Shown one piece after another: positions 14,447 to 19,992 of a DNA stretch of 19,992 nucleotides. The notes under the pieces are model-generated. The model made no database searches. It was not told the origin of the DNA and saw only the letters and a program-made list of their open reading frames with translations. The stretch covers positions 1 through 19,992 of the forward strand of contig JAWLCQ010000078.1 of NCBI GenBank assembly GCA_041687095.1, written 5' to 3'. The stretch's first letter is position 1. Every line of letters begins with the position of its first letter. Both the position numbers and the translations under genes were made by a program. The DNA is from JAWLCQ01 sp041687095. Lineage in GTDB: Bacteria; Planctomycetota; Phycisphaerae; SM23-33.

Positions 14447-14463
14447 TGCCTCTCAGGCAAGCA
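14447..14463. terminator. Weak hairpin between convergent genes
   Basis: TTGCCT-CTC-AGGCAA forms a six-base-pair stem in the 108-base gap between the convergent genes. There is no T tract on either side, so an intrinsic terminator is doubtful. It is the only terminator-like structure in the gap. Confidence 0.25.
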
Positions 14464-14543
14464 AATGCCTCCCACTCCATTCCCGCGCGAGGATTGACTG
14501 GAACGCGTAGGAGTCCTTCCGCGAACCCGCGCTGCCCTCCGCA

Positions 14544-15158
14544 TCAGTTCCGCAGGTACTCGGGCAAGTGGTCGGTCCGCACGTCCTTCCAGAGGCCTTT
14601 GCCCTCCTTGCGGGCCTGGCGCATGAGGCGGGCGAACTCGTCGCGCAGGGGGTGGCGGAACCGCGGGTCCGCGTAGCCGTACCCCTCCTCGATCAGGACG
14701 CGGTTGAGCATCCGCCCGTCGGGCAGGTACACGTACGCCAACAGCCGCTCGTACTTGTCCCGCGTCCGCGCGACGTCCAGAGTCATGCGGATCTCCCGGT
14801 CCTCCGTGACGCTCTTGACGAAGCGGGACGCCTCGGGCCCGTAGTGTTGCGGGGGCTTGTCGGGGTGGACGGTCTCGGGGGTGTCCACGCCCAGCAGGCG
14901 GACGCGGGTGGGGTCGCCATCGGCGTCGGGGACGTCGAGGACGAGCGTGTCCCCGTCCACTGCGCGTTGCACACGGAAGCTGGGGCCCTCGTACTTCTCC
15001 ACGTCCGGCTGCGGGGCCGTGCCGAAGCACCCGTAGCGGTCGGCGAGGACGAGGGCGGCGGCGACGGCGAGGACGAGCAGGGCTCGGGCGACGCGGTGGG
15101 AACCGTAGCGGAGGCGGGGGACGCCGGCGGGCAGGCGTGGGCGGCGGCGGTAGGGCAT
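14544..15158 (-). CDS. Membrane-anchored staphylococcal nuclease homologue
   Basis: A 204 aa Ca2+-dependent-type nuclease (SNase/TNase family). A basic N-terminus is followed by one hydrophobic segment (about 24-40, ALLVLAVAAALVL), so the catalytic part is probably outside the cytoplasmic membrane, either anchored or cleaved. Active-site residues are all present: DGDT (D70, equivalent to SNase D21), R87 in RVRLLGVDTPE (SNase R35), D92 and E95 (SNase D40, E43), and R138 in DKYERLLAYVY (SNase R87). GAGGAAG lies seven bases before the start. It would hydrolyse DNA or RNA outside the cytoplasm, perhaps for nutrient scavenging. It is on the same strand as, and downstream of, the aspartate kinase gene, separated by a 203-base gap with a hairpin element. 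Confidence 0.92.
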   Translation of the reverse strand: MPYRRRPRLPAGVPRLRYGSHRVARALLVLAVAAALVLADRYGCFGTAPQPDVEKYEGPSFRVQRAVDGDTLVLDVPDADGDPTRVRLLGVDTPETVHPDKPPQHYGPEASRFVKSVTEDREIRMTLDVARTRDKYERLLAYVYLPDGRMLNRVLIEEGYGYADPRFRHPLRDEFARLMRQARKEGKGLWKDVRTDHLPEYLRN

Positions 15159-15233
15159 CGGTCAGCTTCCTCACCGGGGACTGAAAACGGAGACAGGCGG
15201 TTGCGGACGCCCGTGCATCCGCAGGGGCTGCTC

Positions 15234-15327
15234 CGGCATGGTCGCTTCAGCGACCATGTGGTCCCATGCCTGGCAGTCCATGGTCGCTGAAGCGACCAAG
15301 CCAAGGGTCCTCGCTGCGACCATGCCG
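15234..15327. repeat. Paired-hairpin repeat with TTCA/TGAA loops
   Basis: Outer arms CGGCATGGTCGC (15234-15245) and GCGACCATGCCG (15316-15327) are perfect inverted repeats. The left hairpin is CATGGTCGC-TTCA-GCGACCATG (15238-15259). A second, oppositely oriented hairpin, GGTCGC-TGAA-GCGACC, lies near 15281-15296. The TTCA/TGAA loops are the same as in the CCCAGCAG hairpins at 2839-2863 and 2985-3009, but the stem sequence is different. It lies between the lysC and nuclease genes on the minus-strand transcript. Confidence 0.85.
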
Positions 15328-15361
15328 AGGATCCTCTGGGGACCCGCAGGCAGCCAGTGCT

Positions 15362-16615
15362 CTACTTCTTCGCCTTCTTGGTCGCCTTCTTGGCGGGCTT
15401 GGGCTTGCTGCCGAGGTCGAAGGCGTCGTGGACGACGCGGAGGGCCTCCTCGCCCTGCTTGGCGTCGATGAGGCAGGAGATCTTGATCTCGCTGGTGGTG
15501 ATGTTCTGGATGTTGATCCCGGCGTCGGCGAGGGCGGAGAACATGCGTTCGGCGACTCCGGTGTGGATCCGCATGCCCATCCCGACGGCCGACACCTTCG
15601 CGAGGTGGTCCTCGACGACCACGTCGCACTTGAGCTGCTTGCGGAGCTGCTCGATGACGCGCTGGGCGTCGGGGAGTTCGCCGGTATCGACGGTGAAGGA
15701 GATCGTGGCGGTCTTGTCATCGGCGAGGGTCTGGATGATGTCGTCGACGACGACCTGGCCCTTGGCGATGGTGCTGAAGATCTTCGCCGCCGCGCCCGGC
15801 TGGTCCGGGACGTTCTTGAGGGTGATGCGGGCGACGCGCTTCTTGAGGGCGGTCCCACTGACAACGATGCGTTCCATCTCGGGGGTCTCGGCCACGATCA
15901 TCGTTCCTTTCCGGTTGTGCTCGCTGCTGCGCACGTGGATGGGGACGTTGTACTTCTTGGCGAACTCGACCGCGCGGTTGTGCAGGACGTTCGCCCCCAG
16001 GGAGGCGAGTTCGAGCATCTCGTCGTAGCTGACGACGTCGACCTTGCGGGCGTTGGGAACGATGCGGGGGTCGGCCGTGAAAATGCCGTCCACGTCCGTG
16101 TAGTTCTCGCACGCCTCCGCCTTCAGGGCGGCGGCGATGGCGACGAGGGTGACGTTGGAGCCCCCGCGCCCCAGGGTGGTGATCGCCCCGGTGGGGGTGA
16201 CGCCCTGGAAGCCCGCGACGATGACGATCCGCCCCGCATCGAGCTGCTCCTCGATGCGGCGGACGTCGATCGACTTGATCTTCGCCTTGGTGTGGGCCGC
16301 GTCCGTGAGGATCCCGATCTGGCCGGCCGTGAAGCTGATCGCCGGGGCGCCCAGCTCCTCCAACGCCATCGCCACCAGCGAGATCGTCACCTGCTCCCCC
16401 GTCGCCAGCAACTGGTCCATCTCCCGCTTGGACGGGTTGGGCGAGACCTGCCGGGCGAGGGCGACGAGGTCATCCGTGGTCTTTCCCATGGCCGAAACGA
16501 CCATGACCACGCGATGGCCTTCCTTCTGGGTCTGGATGGCGCGCTTGGCGGCGGTGCGGATCTTGTCGGCGTCCGCGACGCTCGTACCACCGAATTTCAT
16601 GACGACTGTGCTCAT
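15362..16615 (-). CDS. lysC: Aspartate kinase (monofunctional, with ACT domains)
   Basis: Phosphorylates aspartate to open the aspartate-family pathway (lysine, threonine, methionine, diaminopimelate). The product has 417 aa, typical of single-function aspartokinases. It contains KFGGTSVAD (7-15), then GFQGVTPTGAITTLGRGGSN, the ENYTDVDGIFTADPR substrate region, and the SYDEMLELASLGANVLH stretch. Two ACT domains follow (about 265-400, VGMGMRIHTGVAERMFSAL and ITTSEIKISCLID), indicating feedback control by lysine and/or threonine. A lysine-rich tail (KPAKKATKKAKK) ends the protein. The ATG at 16615 is chosen because the conserved N-terminus starts there. The upstream in-frame extension is antisense to the oxidoreductase gene. 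The gene is divergent from that oxidoreductase. Confidence 0.96.
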   Translation of the reverse strand: MSTVVMKFGGTSVADADKIRTAAKRAIQTQKEGHRVVMVVSAMGKTTDDLVALARQVSPNPSKREMDQLLATGEQVTISLVAMALEELGAPAISFTAGQIGILTDAAHTKAKIKSIDVRRIEEQLDAGRIVIVAGFQGVTPTGAITTLGRGGSNVTLVAIAAALKAEACENYTDVDGIFTADPRIVPNARKVDVVSYDEMLELASLGANVLHNRAVEFAKKYNVPIHVRSSEHNRKGTMIVAETPEMERIVVSGTALKKRVARITLKNVPDQPGAAAKIFSTIAKGQVVVDDIIQTLADDKTATISFTVDTGELPDAQRVIEQLRKQLKCDVVVEDHLAKVSAVGMGMRIHTGVAERMFSALADAGINIQNITTSEIKISCLIDAKQGEEALRVVHDAFDLGSKPKPAKKATKKAKK

Positions 16616-16623
16616 GGGGCGAT

Positions 16624-16652
16624 ATCCTAATGTCCGTCTTCCGTTTTGCCAA
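16624..16652 (-). promoter_or_regulatory. Putative lysC promoter very close to the start codon
   Basis: Read on the minus strand, TTGGCA, a 17-base spacer and TAGGAT precede the ATG by only eight bases. If used, transcription would begin at or next to the start codon and give a leaderless or near-leaderless mRNA. The same TAGGA could instead be the ribosome-binding site, in which case the promoter lies further upstream. Confidence 0.32.
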
Positions 16653-16763
16653 GACGCATTCGCTGTTGCGGAAACGGCGGATTGCGAATCTGCTCTCCGC
16701 TCTGGACACCCGCGGACACTCCGTATACCGTGTTGCCACCACGAAGAACCAAGGAGCTTCCCT

Positions 16764-18113
16764 ATGTCCCAAACCATCCGCGAGCCCGCCCGCGACCTGC
16801 CCGTCTTCGCCCACGTCGATGTCCTCGTCTGCGGAGGCGGGCCCGCCGGGTTCTGCGCCGCCGTCGCCGCCGCCCGCGCGGGCGCCCGTACCCTCCTCGT
16901 CGAGCAGACCAACTGCATGGGCGGGATCGCCACCGCGGGGGGGCATAACCACATCTGCCTCTACACGTCCTGGGGCTCGGAGGAACGCGTCGTCGGCGGC
17001 GTGCCCTTCGAGATGGCCCGGCGGACCGTGGATCTGGGGTACGGCGCGTTCAGCGGGGGGCTGGGCAGCGTCGACTTCGAACTCGACGGGATGAAGCTCG
17101 CCCTCGAACAGATCGCCGCCGAGTCCGGCGTCCAATTGCTGTACCACACCCTGTTCGCCGACGCCCTCGTCGAGGACGGCCGATGCATCGGGGCGGCCAT
17201 TCAGAACAAGTCCGGCCGCCAGATCGTCCTCGCCGAGCGCGTCATCGACGCCACCGGCGATGCCGACGTCGCCGCCTCCGCCGGGGCCCCCTACGAGGTG
17301 GGCCGGGGCGAGGACGGGGCGGTCCAGCCCTGTACGCTGATGTTCACCATCGGCGGGGTGGACTGGCCCCGCGTGCAGCAGTGGCGGACCGACTACAAGA
17401 TGACCCGCGTCTGGCTCGAGGCGCAGGCCAACGGCGACATGGAACCGTTCCAGTCCACCATCATGGGCTTCTGGTACACCCCGACGCGGCCCGACCAGGT
17501 GGGGATCAACTTCACCCACATCGTCGGGTGCGACCCCACGTCCGCCGAGTCCATCACCGCCGCCACCATCGAGGGCCGCCGCCAGGCGTTCCACATGATC
17601 CCCGTCTTCCGCAAGTACGTCCCCGGGATGGAGAACTGCTACCTCATCAGCACGGCCGCTTTGCTGGGCACGCGGGAGTCGCGGCGGATCGTGGGCGACG
17701 TGGTCGTTACCGAGCAGGACCTCATGACCCGCCGCACCTGGGACGACAGCGTCTGCTACGGGTCGTTCTTCATCGACGTGCACAACTGCACGGGCCCCGG
17801 GATGGACGGGGAGACGTGGTATCCCGAGAAGGGCTTCCGCTACCAGATCCCGTACCGCAGCATGGTCCCGAAGAACGTGGAGAACCTCCTCGTCGCCGGG
17901 CGCTGCATCAGCGTGACGCACAAGGCCCTGGGGTCCACGCGGGTGATGCCCCAGTGCGCGGCCCTGGGCGAGGCGGCCGGGGCGGCGGCGGCCCTCAGTC
18001 ACCGCCGCAACCGCACCGCCCGCGAAGTGGACATCGCCGAACTCCAGGCCCACCTCCGCGAGCAGGGCGCGATTTTCGACGAGGCGGGCATCCGCGCGGC
18101 GAACGAGAAGTAG
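16764..18113 (+). CDS. FAD-dependent oxidoreductase (FAD_oxidored family)
   Basis: A 449 aa cytoplasmic flavoprotein. ATG 16764 has AAGGAG seven bases upstream. The N-terminal Rossmann signature is CGGGPAGFCAAVAAARAGA with the ribose-binding E47 in LLVEQ, followed by GGIATAGG. The second FAD motif is VIDATGDADVAASAGAP. The C-terminal motif is LLVAGRCISVTHKALGSTRV then MPQCAALGEAAGAAA. This architecture is the FAD_oxidored (PF12831-type) group, abundant in planctomycetes and often beside sulfatases and sugar-catabolic genes. The substrate is unknown; oxidation of a sugar or sugar-derived alcohol is a guess. No secretion signal is present. The 148-base divergent gap before it contains a weak TGGACA/TATACC pair with only 15 bases between. 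Confidence 0.88.
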   Translation: MSQTIREPARDLPVFAHVDVLVCGGGPAGFCAAVAAARAGARTLLVEQTNCMGGIATAGGHNHICLYTSWGSEERVVGGVPFEMARRTVDLGYGAFSGGLGSVDFELDGMKLALEQIAAESGVQLLYHTLFADALVEDGRCIGAAIQNKSGRQIVLAERVIDATGDADVAASAGAPYEVGRGEDGAVQPCTLMFTIGGVDWPRVQQWRTDYKMTRVWLEAQANGDMEPFQSTIMGFWYTPTRPDQVGINFTHIVGCDPTSAESITAATIEGRRQAFHMIPVFRKYVPGMENCYLISTAALLGTRESRRIVGDVVVTEQDLMTRRTWDDSVCYGSFFIDVHNCTGPGMDGETWYPEKGFRYQIPYRSMVPKNVENLLVAGRCISVTHKALGSTRVMPQCAALGEAAGAAAALSHRRNRTAREVDIAELQAHLREQGAIFDEAGIRAANEK

Positions 18114-18116
18114 GAA

Positions 18117-18255
18117 GGGACTAGGGACTAGGCACTAGGGACTAGGGAAGAGAGGCAAACGACGCTGGGTTGGTCTTTCGCTTCTTTTCCCCAGTCCCTA
18201 TTGCCTAGTGCCTAGTGCCTAGTGCCTAGTGCCTATTGCCTAGTCCCTAGTCCCT
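18117..18255. repeat. Two heptamer tandem arrays in opposite orientation
   Basis: The left array (18117-18148) is built of CTAGGGA and CTAGGCA units. The right array (18191-18255) has nine units in register: CCAGTCC, CTATTGC, four CTAGTGC, CTATTGC, two CTAGTCC, then CT. The left units are the reverse complement of the right ones, so the arrays can pair over a spacer of about 42 bases. A third, shorter array is at 3320. Similar heptanucleotide arrays (STRR) are known in cyanobacteria. It begins three bases after the oxidoreductase stop. Confidence 0.9.
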
Positions 18256-18304
18256 CTCCCTTTGCGATCTTTGCGGTGAACCAAACGGTCGCACCCGCTC
18301 GAAG

Positions 18305-18323
18305 GGCGGTCGTACCGACCGCC
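18305..18323. repeat. Hairpin in the sulfatase leader
   Basis: GGCGGTCG-TAC-CGACCGCC is a perfect eight-base-pair stem ending nine bases before the AGGAAGGA ribosome-binding site of the sulfatase gene. It could influence translation initiation or be another repeat copy. Confidence 0.6.
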
Positions 18324-18346
18324 GCTAAACCAGGAAGGACCGCGAC

Positions 18347-19888
18347 GTGACCAAGCGACCCAACGTACTGTTCATCCTCTCCGACCAGCACAACGCGAAG
18401 GTTCTGGGCTGCAAGGGCCACCCGGACGTGAAGACGCCCAACCTCGACCGCCTGGGGCAGGAGGGCGTGCGGTTCGACAACGCCATCACGCAGAACCCCA
18501 TCTGCACGCCCTCGCGGGTGAGCTTCCTCAGCGGGCAGTACTGCCACAACCACGGGTACTACGGGCTCAGCGGGCCCAACCCCCGCGGGCTGCCCTCGGT
18601 CCTGGGGCACTTCCGCCGCCACGGCTACCGCACCGGGGCCCTGGGCAAGATCCACTGCCCGGAGTACTGGATCGAGGACGACAGCGACCTGTTCCACGAG
18701 ACCTGCGGGTGCAGCGTCGATGGGCGGTCCAAGGAGTACGCCCAGTACCTCGCCGACCGCGGGCTCACCGACCTGGAGGACCACGGGCGCCTGGGCGAGT
18801 TCGGGCAGCGAGGCCAGCAGACCGTCGAGGGCCGCCCCTCCAAGGTCTCCTTCGCCGACGGGCAGGAGGGCTGGTGCGTCACCAAGGCGGGCGAGTTCAT
18901 GGGCCAGTGCAAGGCCGACAACGTCCCGTTCTTCCTGCACGTCTCGCTCCCCAAGCCCCACCAGTGCTACACGCCCGCCCAGGAGTTCTGGGACCTCTAC
19001 GACGAGTCCAAACTCACCCTGCCCCCCAACGCCGACTACGAGATGAACGGCAAGGCCCCGCACCTGAAGCGAGGAACCGAACACTGGCGCAAGGGGCATT
19101 GGACGCTCTTCGAGCCCAAGACCTACGCCGCCGGGCGCCTGCGGAAGCTCCACGGGTACCTCGGCAACGTCTCGCACGTCGACCACGCCGTGGGGCTGCT
19201 GCTGGACTGGCTGCGGGACAACGGGCTGGAGGACGACACCATCGTCATCTACACCGCCGACCACGGGGACTACGCCTGCGAGCACGGGCAGATGGAGAAG
19301 GCGCCCGGGATCTGCTCCGACGCCATCACCCGCATCCCCATGTTCTGGCGGTACCCGGGCGTGACCAAGCCCGGGCACGTCGCCACCGACATCGTCGAGG
19401 CCGTCGACGTCGCCAACACCGTCTGCGCCCTCGCCAACCTCCCCCTCATGCAGACCGCCGACGGGAAGGACATCACCCCGCTGCTGGGCGGACAGTCCGC
19501 CCAACTGCACAAGGTGGGGGTGACGGAGTTCGCGTTCAGCAAGTCCCTCCGCAAGGGCGACTGGCGGCTGGTGTACTACCCGCCGGAGTTCTTCGCCGAC
19601 GAGTACCCCGACGGGTTCGGGGAGCTGTACAACCTCGCCGACGACCCCTGGGAGATGACCAACCTCTACTTCGACCCCGCCTGCGCGGGCAAGGTCCGCG
19701 AGCTGGAGCGCGACCTGGTGGACTGGCTGGTGACGACCACCCGCCCCACGACCGTCCACCCGGACTGGAGCGACGGCGGGGACGAGCAGACCATCACCCG
19801 CTACCACCACACCGTCAACGCCGACAACCGCATCCACCCCGACCGCGTTCGCACGGTGATGCAGCAGCGCGGCAAGACGTACATCTGA
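18347..19888 (+). CDS. Type I sulfatase (formylglycine-dependent), cytoplasmic
   Basis: A 513 aa alkaline-phosphatase-superfamily arylsulfatase. A GTG start at 18347 is supported by AGGAAGGA seven bases upstream and by the protein start MTKRPNVLFILSDQH. Metal ligands D13-Q14 in LSDQH and D305-H306 in TADHGD are present. The catalytic cysteine C53 lies in NPICTPSR, the C-x-P-S-R motif oxidised to formylglycine. K101 and H103 (LGKIHCP) and the SLPKPH motif line the sulfate site. The C-terminal part carries GELYNLADDPWEMTNLY, common in family S1 enzymes. There is no signal peptide, unlike many planctomycete sulfatases, so it probably acts on imported sulfated sugars or alkyl/choline-type sulfates in the cytoplasm. 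No maturase gene is in the window. Co-transcription with the oxidoreductase gene is uncertain because of the repeat arrays between them. Confidence 0.93.
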   Translation: MTKRPNVLFILSDQHNAKVLGCKGHPDVKTPNLDRLGQEGVRFDNAITQNPICTPSRVSFLSGQYCHNHGYYGLSGPNPRGLPSVLGHFRRHGYRTGALGKIHCPEYWIEDDSDLFHETCGCSVDGRSKEYAQYLADRGLTDLEDHGRLGEFGQRGQQTVEGRPSKVSFADGQEGWCVTKAGEFMGQCKADNVPFFLHVSLPKPHQCYTPAQEFWDLYDESKLTLPPNADYEMNGKAPHLKRGTEHWRKGHWTLFEPKTYAAGRLRKLHGYLGNVSHVDHAVGLLLDWLRDNGLEDDTIVIYTADHGDYACEHGQMEKAPGICSDAITRIPMFWRYPGVTKPGHVATDIVEAVDVANTVCALANLPLMQTADGKDITPLLGGQSAQLHKVGVTEFAFSKSLRKGDWRLVYYPPEFFADEYPDGFGELYNLADDPWEMTNLYFDPACAGKVRELERDLVDWLVTTTRPTTVHPDWSDGGDEQTITRYHHTVNADNRIHPDRVRTVMQQRGKTYI

Positions 19889-19941
19889 CGCCTCAAGCGC
19901 GTGCGACGCCTCAAGCGCGTGCGACGCCCCAAGCGCGTGCG
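19888..19941. repeat. 18-bp tandem repeat (3 units)
   Basis: Three consecutive 18-base units ACGCCTCAAGCGCGTGCG begin on the last base of the sulfatase stop codon. The third has C for T (ACGCCCC). There are no spacers, so this is a minisatellite and not a CRISPR array. Confidence 0.9.
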
Positions 19942-19964
19942 TTGGGGGTCTCCTGACCCCCAAC
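19941..19964. terminator. Strong hairpin after the sulfatase gene
   Basis: GTTGGGGGT-CTCCTG-ACCCCCAAC forms a perfect nine-base-pair stem about 50 bases after the sulfatase stop. It has no following T tract, so termination is only possible. The alternative CCCCAA (19927-19932) with TTGGGG (19942-19947) is mutually exclusive with it. The core GGTCTCCTGACC is also at 2756-2767 and 3113-3124. Confidence 0.5.
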
Positions 19965-19992
19965 GTCCGGGAACGTCCAGAGCGCTTCCGCG

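Noticed and set aside
16616..16954. N-terminal extension of aspartate kinase
   Set aside because: The conserved kinase N-terminus (VVMKFGGTS) begins at 16615. The extension is antisense to the oxidoreductase gene.
18117..18255. Phage attachment site or CRISPR-like array
   Set aside because: Seven-base units without spacers, no integrase gene, and no tRNA gene nearby.
19888..19941. CRISPR array
   Set aside because: The three 18-base units are contiguous with no spacers and no cas genes are nearby.
1..19992. tRNA or rRNA genes, riboswitches, insertion-sequence transposases
   Set aside because: I saw no cloverleaf, rRNA-like segment, recognisable riboswitch core or transposase motif in the intergenic stretches.

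Overview
This window is very GC-rich, with strongly G/C-ending codons, and carries eleven intact protein genes, one short antitoxin-like gene and one gene fragment. A run of ten Ns at 3240-3249 points to a draft or metagenome-assembled contig. The gene content suggests a Planctomycetota-type bacterium or a related PVC lineage: secreted proteins with CBM9-like modules, a C-x-P-S-R sulfatase, an FAD_oxidored-family protein, a corrinoid/URO-D-like methyltransferase, a PIN-type toxin with its small partner, and many palindromic intergenic repeats. This taxonomic guess comes from family recognition only.

Layout. 1-2567: repeat, then zwf (G6P dehydrogenase) and pgl (6-phosphogluconolactonase), translationally coupled, forming the oxidative pentose phosphate entry. 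2568-3444: 877 bases without a gene, filled by a large nested inverted repeat, a homopolymer block with the N gap, and a short heptamer array. 3445-9248: two tandem secreted paralogues. The first (1272 aa) has an N-terminal CBM9-like domain. The second lacks that domain and a central block of about 225 residues. 9408-11273: a secreted CBM9-like protein ending in seven MORN_2-type repeats. 11334-11986: PIN toxin and small antitoxin-like gene, lower in GC than their neighbours, followed by a DinB-like gene fragment. 12321-14435: URO-D-like protein and a polytopic membrane protein. 14544-16615 (minus): membrane-anchored staphylococcal-nuclease homologue and aspartate kinase. 16764-19888 (plus): FAD-dependent oxidoreductase and cytoplasmic sulfatase.

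The secreted CBM9-like proteins, oxidoreductase, URO-D-like protein and sulfatase would suit catabolism of complex, possibly sulfated, polysaccharides or methylated substrates, but no substrate can be read from the sequence. zwf-pgl and lysC are housekeeping genes.

The most unusual content is non-coding. At least three families of paired hairpins follow one rule: loops and outer ends are fixed, while stems differ between copies but stay complementary within each copy. The arrangement resembles REPINs. One copy lies inside the apparent 5' coding part of the second tandem paralogue and may supply its start codon.
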